This document shows, piece by piece, positions 55,349 to 64,000 of a stretch of 64,000 nt of DNA. The stretch's first letter is position 1; the number at the start of each line of letters is the position of its first letter. The translations under genes and the position numbers were made by a program. The notes beneath the pieces were generated by a model. The model was not told the origin of the DNA. It did not search any database and saw only the letters and a list, made by a program, of their open reading frames with translations. This stretch comes from Elusimicrobiota bacterium. Lineage in GTDB: Bacteria; Elusimicrobiota; Elusimicrobia; FEN-1173. The stretch lies in contig JAEURZ010000001.1 in assembly GCA_016788905.1 (NCBI GenBank), positions 1 to 64,000 of the forward strand, read 5' to 3'.

Positions 55349-58300
55349 GAAATCTTCTCCGCGCGTCGGCGCGAAGGCCCATGGGCTTTCCGACAGGCCC
55401 GGGCAAAATCACACCATTGGCAATGGGCCTGGGGGCCTTCCGTTGGATGAATCGGGAATCGTCCCTCTTGGATCTGGGACACCAACGTTTGGACACGGGC
55501 CTGGAGAACGGGCTTCTCTTTCCGCCAGGCCTCTCCTGCGAATTCTTCCGTCTCGTTCGTGGCCAAATATTCGTATCGCACTCCATCAGCCTGAACATCG
55601 GGGCCCCAGGTTCCCTGGGCGTCCACCAGGTCCAGGTAGGCCGGGGCCTGAAACACCTGCCCCGCGCAAACCCTCTCGAACAGGGTTTCCTTTCGAATTC
55701 TGTTCTTGTAATCGATGACGCGAAACCGATTTGACGTGGGGTTCCAGTCGACGCGATCCAGTCGTCCGGACCAAATGAAATAGGTTCCCGGCAGGGGCCC
55801 TTGCACCGCCCATTCCATTTTCGCAGGACGAAACCCCTCCGCTTTCAAACGAAAAACATCTTTGACGATAAAATCCACCAATTGACGTTCCACACGCTCT
55901 TGGAGCGACAACCAAAGAAGAGGGTAGGGCCCGGCCGAGGAGGCCCCCAGGGATGAAAACAGCTGATGGGTTTCCTTCCGCATGAGAGTGGCAGCCTCAG
56001 CCGGGTCAGGCACCCCACCGGAAAGAAACAACCCGTAGACTTTTTCCAAAAGAGCGTGCTGAATTTTTCCTAGGGCCAAGGGCGTCACACCCTCTTCGTC
56101 ATACATCGCTCGGGTCTCACGAAGACCCAGGATCCGGGAAAGAAAAAATTCAAACGGACAACTGACCAACGTTTCCAACGCGCTCGGGGAGATCCCCCTT
56201 CCCGCACACTTCTCCAAATAAGTTCGTGGCGGACCCACCACTCCGTCAATGGGGGTAGGGCCCCCTCGGGACACCAAACGAGCCGCGCCTCTAACGGTAT
56301 TTTTAAATTCATCCGACACGGAACGATCGTCCAATAGGTCCACCAGACCCGCTTCCTGGAGGGTTAAGAGGGAAGGGGAAACCGACCCCCACTTTTCCAA
56401 GGGGGGCCGCGGAAGACGTTCCGCCTCGTCCAAAGAGAGCCCCGCCGCCCGTGCTAAATCTCTTAAATAAAAGGACGGAACTTCGGCGCGCCCGTCTTCC
56501 CCGGAACGAGAAAACAAAAGGAACAACCGCTCTTTCACCGCGCTCACGAGAAGCGTGAACAACAATTTTTCCTCGTCATACCCTTCCCGTTTCGGAAGAA
56601 TCCAATACCCCCCGGGGTCCCGCAAAACCCGCCGGAGATCGTCCCCCAAGAGCGGATCTTCCCGCACCACCCGCGGAAAAACACCCTCCTTTAATCCCAC
56701 CAGGAACAGTGTCCCAAAACTTTCCCCACGCGCTTCCATGGCACCCATCACTCGCACCCCATGCACCGAGCCCGTTCCAGGTCGCCGGGCCGCCCGAAGG
56801 GCCTCCCCAAAGGTGAAAGAGAATTCCTCTCCACTCACTGGGGGAGAGAAACGATCCATTTCCACCAATCGGTCCACTAATCCAAAAACGATCTCCATAA
56901 CTTCCCCCGATTCCGCGGTGCGATCGATCAGGGATTCCCATCGGTCCCGCGCCGCTGCCCCGTGAGCTGCCCAAGAAAGGACGTCCTTCGATTGAGAGGT
57001 ATTCCACCGGCTCACTCCTAGCGGAATGTTGGGGTTAAACGATGAAAACAATTTTAGAAGGGCCTGGGGAGGAACCGGCCCGCGCAATTCTTCAGGAACA
57101 TCTAAGATCATTCCTGTCTCAGGGGAAAACAAATGGGCCAACCCGGCCCGAGGCCCCGCCTGGGTTAAATAGCGTTGAATCTCCTCTCGGGAAGACAGGG
57201 GAAGGACATCCACTCGAAGGCAAGGGGAATTAACAATGTCCAGAAGAGCGTCCCGATCGTGGGCCCGGCCGAGCAACGCGATGAGGTCCATGGCCAGTCG
57301 AGCGGCAGGATGGGAAAGAAGGGGCCCCCCATCCGAAAGGGAATAGGGGATTCCATGGACTCCAAATATTTCCGGAACCAGCGCGGTGTAAGCGTCTGTC
57401 CCCCGGGCGACAAGACCGATCTCATCCCAATCCGGAGGATTCTTCCCTTCACGAAGTTTTAAGATTTCTTTTGCCACGCGCCAGATTTCATCCCGTTCAC
57501 CAGAAACATTCATGAAATGAATAGGGGGTGAAACAGTGTCGGGTTCCGAACCTGGATTAAAAAGAGACCGCAAAACTCCCCCCAAAGGACCGGCCCCCTG
57601 GGATTTTTCGTTATGAACCTCCGCCCCTCCCAAGGGAATTTTTAGTTCAAGGAACCGTTCGGCAAAGGCCCACCCCGGCTGACCTTTCACACAGGGGAAA
57701 AAGAGGTGAACCCTGGCCTGACGGGCCACGGCGCTAAAAAAATCGGACTGGGCACCATTCAGATCGTAGAAACCGTAATAGAGGAATTCATCGTAACTGT
57801 CCAAAACACTCGGACGATCCTCCACGGTCAGGCCCGCCAACCGCGCTAAATCCGCTGATCCGGCCACATTCAAATCCGCTAATCGTTCCCGGTACCGGGC
57901 CGCTAGGGCCAAAAGACGGAAAAGTTTTTCCTTCCCTGGAATTTCCATATCACTAAAATGTTCTCGAAAACTTCCCATTTCCACTCCCGCTTCCACTAGA
58001 TCCCGCAGGGTCGCCCGATGGGCCTCCGCCAACGCCCGTGCCCGATCACTCGCCCATTCACCACTATCGATGAGAATCCGCTCCACCAACCGTTCATGGA
58101 AGAGATCTTCATTAATGACAGCGGGTAAGGACACATGGGCGGAGCGGAGAACATCCAAGGAAAGGCTGTGAAGCGTATGAAACCGGAGGTTAAAAAAAGA
58201 GTGGCCTCGTTCTTGGGTTAACAGGCGCTGAAGTCGCTCCGCCATCCGCTGAGAAGAAGTCACCACCGCCACCCGCCGGTTCACCGCCGGCGGATTCGCC

Positions 58301-58365
58301 GTCAAGTGGGAAACGAAGGATTCCTCAAGGAATGAGAATGGACCGCAATGGAGTGAAAGGGGCAT
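55345..58365 (-). CDS. addB: AddB-like nuclease subunit with Fe-S cysteines, no evident Walker A
   Basis: 1006 aa. The N-terminus (LHCGPFSFLEESFVSHL) lacks the GxxGxGKT loop of Bacillus AddB. Helicase-like features remain, such as EGVFPRVVREDPLLGDDLR. The C-terminal nuclease has SGRLDRVDWN and RFRVIDYKN. Cysteines in LVSCPFEFFLSRILG and CQWCDFARAC follow the AddB C...CxxCx5C iron-sulphur pattern. It overlaps addA by 4 bases. An upstream TATAAT on the minus strand (58398-58403) may be its promoter. Confidence 0.85.
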   Translation of the reverse strand: MPLSLHCGPFSFLEESFVSHLTANPPAVNRRVAVVTSSQRMAERLQRLLTQERGHSFFNLRFHTLHSLSLDVLRSAHVSLPAVINEDLFHERLVERILIDSGEWASDRARALAEAHRATLRDLVEAGVEMGSFREHFSDMEIPGKEKLFRLLALAARYRERLADLNVAGSADLARLAGLTVEDRPSVLDSYDEFLYYGFYDLNGAQSDFFSAVARQARVHLFFPCVKGQPGWAFAERFLELKIPLGGAEVHNEKSQGAGPLGGVLRSLFNPGSEPDTVSPPIHFMNVSGERDEIWRVAKEILKLREGKNPPDWDEIGLVARGTDAYTALVPEIFGVHGIPYSLSDGGPLLSHPAARLAMDLIALLGRAHDRDALLDIVNSPCLRVDVLPLSSREEIQRYLTQAGPRAGLAHLFSPETGMILDVPEELRGPVPPQALLKLFSSFNPNIPLGVSRWNTSQSKDVLSWAAHGAAARDRWESLIDRTAESGEVMEIVFGLVDRLVEMDRFSPPVSGEEFSFTFGEALRAARRPGTGSVHGVRVMGAMEARGESFGTLFLVGLKEGVFPRVVREDPLLGDDLRRVLRDPGGYWILPKREGYDEEKLLFTLLVSAVKERLFLLFSRSGEDGRAEVPSFYLRDLARAAGLSLDEAERLPRPPLEKWGSVSPSLLTLQEAGLVDLLDDRSVSDEFKNTVRGAARLVSRGGPTPIDGVVGPPRTYLEKCAGRGISPSALETLVSCPFEFFLSRILGLRETRAMYDEEGVTPLALGKIQHALLEKVYGLFLSGGVPDPAEAATLMRKETHQLFSSLGASSAGPYPLLWLSLQERVERQLVDFIVKDVFRLKAEGFRPAKMEWAVQGPLPGTYFIWSGRLDRVDWNPTSNRFRVIDYKNRIRKETLFERVCAGQVFQAPAYLDLVDAQGTWGPDVQADGVRYEYLATNETEEFAGEAWRKEKPVLQARVQTLVSQIQEGRFPIHPTEGPQAHCQWCDFARACRKAHGPSRRRAEKIS

Positions 58366-58635
58366 GGGTTCTTCGCCCCGACAAGGGCGCTCTTCTCATT
58401 ATAAAACTTCCCCAACCATTCCGCTCTTATCGGACGAAATTCGAATGGGATCTCTTTTGCGCCGGAAAATCCTAAACAAAAGGCAGGCGAGCCAAGCAGA
58501 CCAAGACCTAAAGGGGCGGAGCCACTAACGTCTCACTTCGGAGGGGGGGGATTTTTCCTGTGAATGAATTACTTCGCCGCCCTTTTCTGCCATTCATGAC
58601 AGCGCAAGGGTCGGCTTCGAGTCCCACACTAAAAC
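58366..58635. other. Intergenic stretch between addB and tRNA-Leu
   Basis: No coding region is supported on either strand. It contains the possible addB promoter (TATAAT on the minus strand at 58398-58403) and the run GGAGGGGGGG near 58542. Nothing else recognised. Confidence 0.5.
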
Positions 58636-58719
58636 TGCCCGGGGCGGGACTCGAACCCGCACGATCCTAGGGACCTCAGGATTTTAAGTCCTGTGTGTCT
58701 GCCATTCCACCACCCGGGC
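58636..58719 (-). tRNA. tRNA-Leu(UAA)
   Basis: 84 bases on the minus strand. Acceptor arms GCCCGGG and CCCGGGC pair fully with discriminator A. Anticodon stem CAGGA/TCCTG encloses loop CTTAAAA, anticodon TAA. A long variable arm (class II) and T-loop GGTTCGAGTCC are present. The CCA end is not encoded. It lies 19 bases after the trpB2 stop in the same direction. Confidence 0.95.
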
Positions 58720-58738
58720 TAAAATTGAATTTCTTTTC

Positions 58739-60103
58739 TCAGGCCTTGACCGTAGGCAATCCGGCGAGGGCCATGGCCAGTTCGCCCTCATCCAGTTTTT
58801 GATCCACCAGTTTTCCTGCATTGTAGTCCATATAGGCCTGCATATCAAAATGACCGTGACCACAGAGGTTAAAAAGAATCGCTCGGGACACCCCTTCCTC
58901 TTTGCATTTCAGCGCCTCGTTAATGGCGCCCCGAATGGCGTGGTTGGCTTCGGGGGCCGGGAGGATGCCTTCGGCACGGGCAAATTGGACTCCGGCCGCA
59001 AAACACGTGGTTTGGTGATAGGCCGTCGCTTCCATCAAACCCAAGTCCAGGGCGTGGCTCACGAGAGGCGCCATCCCGTGATACCGCAACCCGCCAGAAT
59101 GAAACCCGGGAGGTGTAAAAGTGGATCCCAACGTGTGCATTTTGGTCAGTGGCGTCAGATGCGCTGTATCTCCGAAATCATAGGCAAAGGGCCCTCGGGT
59201 GAGGGTCGGGCACGCGGCGGGTTCCACCGCCACCACCCGCACTTTTTTTCCGCCCCGAAGTTGTGCCCCTAAAAAAGGAAAGACCAAACCACCGAAATTG
59301 GACCCACCCCCGGTACATCCCACCAGAATGTCCGGATAGTCGTCCGCTATTTCCATTTGCTCCAGGGCTTCCAGACCCACAACCGTCTGGTGTAAAAGGA
59401 CATGGTTCAAAACCGAGCCCAAGGCATATTTGGTGTCGTCCCGTTGGGCGGCCACTTCCACAGCCTCCGAGATGGCGATGCCTAAACTCCCGGGATGGTT
59501 AGGATTCTTTTCTAAAATCGCCCGCCCCGATTGGGTTTCTTGAGACGGAGAAGCCACGCACCTCGCGCCATAAGTTTCCATCAACGCCCGTCGGTAAGGT
59601 TTTTGATCGTAGGAGACACGCACCATAAATACTTGAACATCAATTCCAAAGAGCGCGCCCGCAAAAGCCAACGAAGAGCCCCACTGGCCAGCCCCAGTTT
59701 CGGTCGCAATTTTTTTGATCCCCGCTTCTCGGTTATAAAACGCCTGGGGGACAGCCGTATTCGGCTTGTGACTTCCGGCCGGGCTGACTCCTTCGTATTT
59801 GTAATAGATCCGCGCTGGTGTATCGAGAGCTTTTTCCAAACGGCGGGCCCGAAAAAGAGGAGAAGGTCTCCACTGACGATAAATCTGCCGAACCGGTTCT
59901 GGAATTTCAATTTCCCGTTCTTTCGAAACCTCCTGAAGAATCAACGACATGGGGAACAGGGGTTCCAGGTCCCCGGGCCCCACCGGTTGATGGGTTCCGG
60001 GATGGAGAACGGGTGGGGGCGGCACGGGAAAGTCCGCCACCAGGTTGTACCAGAATTTGGGGAGTCGTTTTTCGTCCAACAAATATTTAACGGTCTCACT
60101 CAT
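58739..60103 (-). CDS. trpB: TrpB2-type tryptophan synthase beta chain
   Basis: 454 aa, longer than TrpB1 (~400) as usual for TrpB2. PLP lysine in [14 protein letters not shown], catalytic glutamate in [15 protein letters not shown], phosphate-binding loop [10 protein letters not shown]. It joins indole with serine, or O-phosphoserine in some members, to give tryptophan. No trpA or other trp gene is nearby, consistent with TrpB2 as an indole-salvage enzyme. GAGGAG precedes the ATG. Confidence 0.93.
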   Translation of the reverse strand: MSETVKYLLDEKRLPKFWYNLVADFPVPPPPVLHPGTHQPVGPGDLEPLFPMSLILQEVSKEREIEIPEPVRQIYRQWRPSPLFRARRLEKALDTPARIYYKYEGVSPAGSHKPNTAVPQAFYNREAGIKKIATETGAGQWGSSLAFAGALFGIDVQVFMVRVSYDQKPYRRALMETYGARCVASPSQETQSGRAILEKNPNHPGSLGIAISEAVEVAAQRDDTKYALGSVLNHVLLHQTVVGLEALEQMEIADDYPDILVGCTGGGSNFGGLVFPFLGAQLRGGKKVRVVAVEPAACPTLTRGPFAYDFGDTAHLTPLTKMHTLGSTFTPPGFHSGGLRYHGMAPLVSHALDLGLMEATAYHQTTCFAAGVQFARAEGILPAPEANHAIRGAINEALKCKEEGVSRAILFNLCGHGHFDMQAYMDYNAGKLVDQKLDEGELAMALAGLPTVKA

Positions 60104-60256
60104 TAGGAACTCCTCTGCCTATATTCGCTAAGACGCGGTAGCCCATTTTATCATTCCCTGACGAAAATAAAAGATCCGTCGCACCACACGAATTCAATGC
60201 GTAAGTGCGCCCAGATTTTTTTGATACTGCCTTTGGGTCCCCATAAGGCGATTCGA

Positions 60257-60354
60257 GCACGCTTTTTCGCCGACAGTGGGACCGGACCTGTCCGATCCGG
60301 CCCGTTGGAAGTTGAGGGCCGGGAGTTGGTCCGGTCTCCGGTGAAAAAGCGCGC
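60257..60354. repeat. 98-base nested hairpin
   Basis: Outer arms 60257-60272 and 60339-60354 match 14 of 16 (GCACGCTTTTTCGCCG and its mate); middle arms ACCGGACC (60281-60288) and GGTCCGGT (60328-60335) pair perfectly; inner arms CCGGCCC and GGGCCGG (60297-60303, 60316-60322) also pair. The whole can fold as one stem. Confidence 0.6.
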
Positions 60355-60382
60355 GCAGGCCGCTGGGGCGCGTTTTTGGGGT

Positions 60383-60445
60383 CCAGGGGCTCTTTTTGCG
60401 CGTCCCAAAAGGGCCCCTGGTCGGGTGCGGGCCAGACAGGCCCGC
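60383..60445. repeat. Two further strong hairpins
   Basis: CCAGGGGC (60383-60390) pairs with GCCCCTGG (60413-60420). GCGGGCC (60427-60433) pairs with GGCCCGC (60439-60445) around AGACA. They follow the nested hairpin directly. Confidence 0.55.
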
Positions 60446-60582
60446 GACACTGATTCATGAAGTTCGTTTTGTTCCCCTTACCGATTGAACCCCGCCCACA
60501 TTTAGGAAGACTTCCTCTGGGCCAGAATGACCCCAGAAAGAGAGGGTGAGCCCCACCCTTTTGACCTAAGGAACGATCGGTT

Positions 60583-61677
60583 TTAGAATTCGTTGAGGGC
60601 GTTGATGAGGAGGCGCAGCCGACCAAAATTGAACCGGTTAAAAGGAAAGACAAGTCGGGGCAGTTCCAAAAATTCGGCTTCTTCAGGGAGAGCCCCCTGG
60701 TTAACGAAATGGGCCCCCTTGAGTAAAATGTCCTTAAAATCTTTTTCCAGCACATCCAGATTCACCTGAGGGATTGGTCGGGTTAAACGAATGACCATCC
60801 GGTCACGAACGTAACGGACCGAGTGATAATTGTGATAGAAATGGGCGATTTCGTCGGCGGCTTTTCCGATGGAATCGGTGACGCGGAAAAGATTGAAATC
60901 TTCTTCAGCAATTTTCCCTTTCTTCAATAAATGTTTTCGCACGTAAAATTCCCAATCTTTCCAGTAGGATCCCCCAGGAGTGTCGATGAAGACGATCGGC
61001 ATGGGGTCCGCCTTCCCGGTTTGGACCAGGGTCAGGACCTCCATCCCCTCATCATGCGTGCCAAACCCGCCGGGGAAGATGGCAACAGCGTTGGCTTCCT
61101 TGACGAACATGAGTTTCCGAGTGAAGAAGAACCGACAATCGATAAAACGCTCCCCTCGGTCCACATACACATTGGTGCCTTGTTCATAGGGCAAGCGAAT
61201 GTTAATGCCAAAACTGTTTTCAGCGCCGGCCCCCTGGTTGCCCGCTTGCATGATCCCCGGGCCCGCGCCCGTGATGACCATAAAACCCCGTTGAACCATT
61301 TTTCGCGCAAAAGCCCGGGCCTGCTTGTAATCCACATCGGCAGGCCGTGTTCGGGCGGAACCGAAAATCGTGACCTTTCGGCGATGCCGATAGGGCCCAA
61401 ACACCCGAAACCCAAACCGAAGTTCCCGCATGGCCCGACTGAGGATTTTGGCCTCGCCCCGACGGAGTTGGGAATGCTGGGTTTTGAGAGCGGTCACCAC
61501 AATTTCACGGACCAAATCACTGATGTCTTCTTCCGGGACATCGGTCACCCGGGCGCGTTTCACAAGCGCGTCAATTTGTGCGGTGATTTCGGGATCCCAC
61601 GCGTTAAAAGATTCGGTATGGGATTCTTCCGGGTAACGGGTTTCGTTCTGGGGCGGTGGTGTCGGTTCTTGCGTCAT
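60583..61677 (-). CDS. LOG-family protein (putative cytokinin-riboside phosphoribohydrolase fold)
   Basis: 364 aa, with about 100 residues before and 60 after the LOG core. Core motifs VTIFGSARTRPADVDY, VITGAGPGIMQAGNQGAG and the signature IFPGGFGTHDEGMEVLT. Many such proteins were annotated as lysine decarboxylases, but the PGGxGTxxE family cleaves nucleoside 5'-monophosphates. The extended form is common in bacteria and has no settled role. Confidence 0.9.
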   Translation of the reverse strand: MTQEPTPPPQNETRYPEESHTESFNAWDPEITAQIDALVKRARVTDVPEEDISDLVREIVVTALKTQHSQLRRGEAKILSRAMRELRFGFRVFGPYRHRRKVTIFGSARTRPADVDYKQARAFARKMVQRGFMVITGAGPGIMQAGNQGAGAENSFGINIRLPYEQGTNVYVDRGERFIDCRFFFTRKLMFVKEANAVAIFPGGFGTHDEGMEVLTLVQTGKADPMPIVFIDTPGGSYWKDWEFYVRKHLLKKGKIAEEDFNLFRVTDSIGKAADEIAHFYHNYHSVRYVRDRMVIRLTRPIPQVNLDVLEKDFKDILLKGAHFVNQGALPEEAEFLELPRLVFPFNRFNFGRLRLLINALNEF

Positions 61678-61722
61678 GGTGTCGTGCCTCTTGTAAAAGG
61701 ATGGCCCCGGAGGGCATTTATT

Positions 61723-63123
61723 TCAAGTCTTATCTTGATAATGCGCGATGACTTCCGTCACCGAAACGTCACGCTCTGAAAAAAACAGGCGTCGGGCCGA
61801 GTGGCGGGCGTAAGCCGCCCCTAAAAAGAATAGGGCATGGATCTCACGGAGACGCGGATGGTTGTTCAGAAACTTCTTGAACTGAGGAGACGGAGGATTC
61901 CCACGAAGGGAATCGGTCACCGGGATTCCGTCCAAGGAAATGTCCGACGTTCGGCCGGGACCGCCCGGTCCCATATATCGAGCCGCCGCATCGGTGGCTT
62001 CCTCACCCATCAGACGGAAGTCTGACATTTTTCCTCCCGCCACGGTGATCAAACGATCGGGCCCCCCTTCCACCCCATGATCCACCACCCGAAAACCCCG
62101 GGACAAAAGTTTTTCCGGACCCCGCTGCCCCAAAATCGGCCTGGCACCCACAACCGTCCGGTCAAATCGGATGGGAAAATCCGGAAAATAACGTTGACAG
62201 GAGCTCAGGAGGTATTGAATCTCTTCCCCGGTTGTTTTGAGTTGAGACATCCCCTCCGAATCGTTCAAATCCGTGGGACCCACCAGCGTTTTCTCTAGTC
62301 CTGGCAAAATGAACACATAACGCTCCCGGTCCACAGCCTCGAGCAAGAGCCCCACGCCAAGAGGACCGTTCCCCACCATCGGTGGACAACGATCGTAAAC
62401 CAAATGGGACCCTTTTTGCCGTCGCAGGTCGAGGGTGGCTCCCGCTAGGGAGGCCACCTGATCCGCCCAAGGCCCCGCCGCGTTGATGATCACCGAGGCC
62501 CAGAACGTCGCCTCTTCCCCTGTAGAAAAATGGACGCGCACACCCGATTCCGGAGTGGGACGATCCTTTCCCCTTTCAAAACCAACAACGTCCGCCCCCA
62601 CTCGAACTTCCGCGCCATTCCGGCGCGCGTCGTCCACGTTGGCCGTTACAAGACGGACCGCGTCCACCCAATATTCGTCGAAGAGGAGCCCCCCGCGAAG
62701 TCCCTCTTTTTTGAGTGCAGGAACCAGACGACGTGTTTCCTGGGCCGAAAGGCGAAGATGGATTTTCCCCCCTTTCAACCGTTGAAACGGGTCATAGGAT
62801 TCGAGAAGGGTTTCCACCGTCTCCAAACCACGTCGATGATCACGATAGACCGGCCACAGAATAGGGAGTCGTGTGAGGAGCGGGCGAGCGATACGCGCGA
62901 TGAGACCCGAATCCCAACAGGTCGCGTGGGTGGTCAGGCGGTCGTAGAGGAGGTAACGAACACCCCCATGAATCAGGTGGCTGGACGCTGCAGTGGTCGC
63001 GGCACCCAGGGCACCTCTTTCCAATAGGAGGGCGCGGAACCCTCTTAACGCCAAATCCCGTAAGACCCCGGCCCCGGTAATACCTCCACCAATCACGATG
63101 GCGTCAAATTTTCGGGAAGTCAT
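61723..63123 (-). CDS. glpD: FAD-dependent glycerol-3-phosphate dehydrogenase
   Basis: 466 aa from the ATG at 63121-63123; the open frame continues upstream into the ATPase gene. FAD-binding DAIVIGGGITGAGVLRDLAL, LLERGALGAATTAASSHLIHGG, and GPTDLNDSEG resemble GlpD/GlpA. The C-terminal DAAARYMG part is short compared with typical GlpD (~500). It oxidises glycerol 3-phosphate to DHAP with quinone as acceptor. Confidence 0.88.
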   Translation of the reverse strand: MTSRKFDAIVIGGGITGAGVLRDLALRGFRALLLERGALGAATTAASSHLIHGGVRYLLYDRLTTHATCWDSGLIARIARPLLTRLPILWPVYRDHRRGLETVETLLESYDPFQRLKGGKIHLRLSAQETRRLVPALKKEGLRGGLLFDEYWVDAVRLVTANVDDARRNGAEVRVGADVVGFERGKDRPTPESGVRVHFSTGEEATFWASVIINAAGPWADQVASLAGATLDLRRQKGSHLVYDRCPPMVGNGPLGVGLLLEAVDRERYVFILPGLEKTLVGPTDLNDSEGMSQLKTTGEEIQYLLSSCQRYFPDFPIRFDRTVVGARPILGQRGPEKLLSRGFRVVDHGVEGGPDRLITVAGGKMSDFRLMGEEATDAAARYMGPGGPGRTSDISLDGIPVTDSLRGNPPSPQFKKFLNNHPRLREIHALFFLGAAYARHSARRLFFSERDVSVTEVIAHYQDKT

Positions 63124-63193
63124 TGTTTGGGGAAAGACTCTCCAGCAAAAAGGACTTTCAACCCATTCCCCCTTCGCAACCGTTGGGGTCCCG

Positions 63194-64000
63194 TCATTCG
63201 GTGGCTTTTTTGGCGACCTCTTCGGCAATTTCTGAGGCGCCGCCCAACACTTCACGAGCGGTGGTCTGTCCCTCCAAAACCTTTTGAAATCCGTCCGTGA
63301 GAATGGTCCGCATTTTTTGTGGGGATTGGTTCACCGCCGCGTCACGAATCGAATCGGCCGTCATCTCTTTCAACATGCCAAGACGAACCGTATCGTCCAC
63401 CACCAAAAGCTCGTGAATTCCAAGCCGCCCTTTAAACCCCGATCCATTGCAGGTTCGGCATCCCGCCCCCTGGAAAAGTTGTGCGTCTGGGGGGAGTGTG
63501 ACGTGATTGGTTTTAAAAATGGCGATTTCATCGACTGTCGGGGCCCGCGGCGTACGGCAATCGGGGCAAATGCGGCGACAAAGCCGCTGAGCCAAAACGC
63601 ACTTGAGCGTGCTCGCCACCATGAACGCGGGGATGCCCATATCCACCAACCGCGTCACAGTGGAGGAAGCATCGTTGGTATGGATCGTTGAAAACACCAG
63701 GTGTCCCGTCATGGCCGCTTCCATGGCGATATGCGCGGTTTCCTGATCCCGGATTTCACCAACCATGATCACATCGGGGTCCAAACGAAGGAAGGAGCGA
63801 AGAGCCGTGGCGAAATCAAAACATTTGTCCTCGCCCAATTTCAAATCGGGGTTCACTTGAACTTGAACGATCCCATCCAGATTGTATTCAACGGGATTTT
63901 CAGCGGTCAATATTTTGATGTCCGGCCTGTTAATGTGGTTAAGGGCCGCATACAACGTGGTCGACTTCCCCGACCCGGTGGGCCCACACACGAGAACAAT
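63194..64000 (-). CDS. PilB/GspE-type secretion or pilus ATPase, C-terminal part
   Basis: The frame is open to the window end; about 268 residues are visible. Walker [17 protein letters not shown], Asp box [15 protein letters not shown], Walker [17 protein letters not shown], His box [14 protein letters not shown], and the zinc tetracysteine CRRICPDC...[13 protein letters not shown]. It powers type IV pilus extension or type II secretion; the window does not show which. The GTG at 63991 is internal. Confidence 0.95.
   Translation of the reverse strand: MVLVCGPTGSGKSTTLYAALNHINRPDIKILTAENPVEYNLDGIVQVQVNPDLKLGEDKCFDFATALRSFLRLDPDVIMVGEIRDQETAHIAMEAAMTGHLVFSTIHTNDASSTVTRLVDMGIPAFMVASTLKCVLAQRLCRRICPDCRTPRAPTVDEIAIFKTNHVTLPPDAQLFQGAGCRTCNGSGFKGRLGIHELLVVDDTVRLGMLKEMTADSIRDAAVNQSPQKMRTILTDGFQKVLEGQTTAREVLGGASEIAEEVAKKATE

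Larger units (their letters stand above)
60104..60582. other. Structured intergenic region before trpB2
   Basis: 479 bases without a supported gene; the open frame through it is antisense-like and overlaps the end of the LOG gene. Three strong hairpins cluster at 60257-60445. The minus strand near trpB2 has TAAAAT as a possible -10. Nothing else recognised. Confidence 0.6.

Noticed and set aside
60096-60755. 219-codon minus-strand frame between LOG and trpB2
   Set aside because: It overlaps the LOG coding region in another frame and is made of hairpin sequence; its proline- and arginine-rich translation fits GC-rich non-coding DNA.
60583-61677. Lysine decarboxylase
   Set aside because: The PGGFGTxDE motif defines the LOG family; the decarboxylase name is an old mis-annotation.
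1-64000. CRISPR array
   Set aside because: No set of regularly spaced short repeats was seen; the only repeated segments are fibre modules, a 21-bp tandem pair and intergenic palindromes.

Overview
The window reads as a contiguous chromosomal segment of a diderm (Gram-negative) bacterium. Support for an outer membrane comes from a beta-barrel porin, an ExbB-ExbD-TonB set and proteins with YPNP-type C-terminal Ig modules. Base composition is moderately GC-rich and genes are packed tightly, often with 4-base ATGA overlaps. Long repetitive surface-fibre proteins, FN3/YPNP proteins, a B12-dependent ribonucleotide reductase, GuaB3 and TrpB2 would fit an uncultured lineage such as Elusimicrobiota. 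That assignment is an inference; there is no rRNA gene in the window to test it.

Layout. 0-7.3 kb: two repeat-rich surface-fibre genes (the first cut by the window start) flank a DUF4143-type AAA ATPase, followed by about 1 kb of decayed DNA holding a Fic-family remnant. 7.3-24.9 kb: one long minus-strand block, transcribed right to left: nrdR-nrdJ-dcd, a GGDEF-CBM48 protein, guaB3, a DUF6941-like gene, a DNA methyltransferase, guaA, purC, a double purS, purL, purQ, a nucleotidyltransferase plus small partner that resemble a toxin-antitoxin pair, purF and purD. 25.1-36.3 kb: a phosphate block with a possible Pho box, a 57-aa protein, a porin, pstSCAB, a TMTC-like TPR membrane protein, ppk1 and a convergent ppx; no phoU is present. 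36.4-44.8 kb: vapBC, a TIGR01777 epimerase, exbBD-tonB, an FN3/YPNP protein, an APC-family permease behind an attenuator-like leader, and an ion-transporter-superfamily antiporter. 45-51.4 kb: two amt-glnK pairs flank cydAB. 51.4-64 kb: an HTH-receiver regulator, an AddAB-like helicase-nuclease, tRNA-Leu(UAA), trpB2, a LOG-family protein, a glycerol-3-phosphate dehydrogenase and the C-terminal part of a PilB/GspE ATPase.

The most notable signal is regulatory. Both amt genes are preceded by a sigma70-like promoter, a stem-loop with an A-x-x-G-x-x hexaloop, a second stem-loop of the same type (slightly irregular at amt1) and an intrinsic terminator whose 5' arm overlaps that second stem. This is the architecture known for ANTAR-protein-controlled antitermination of nitrogen genes. 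The APC permease has a differently built promoter-helix-terminator leader that I could not assign to a known riboswitch class. Other unusual points are the internally duplicated PurS, the TA-like cassette and the methyltransferase inside the purine operon, the GGDEF-CBM48 fusion, and a second GlnK that lacks the uridylylation tyrosine.

All functional names come from reading the translated sequences and their context; no searches were run.
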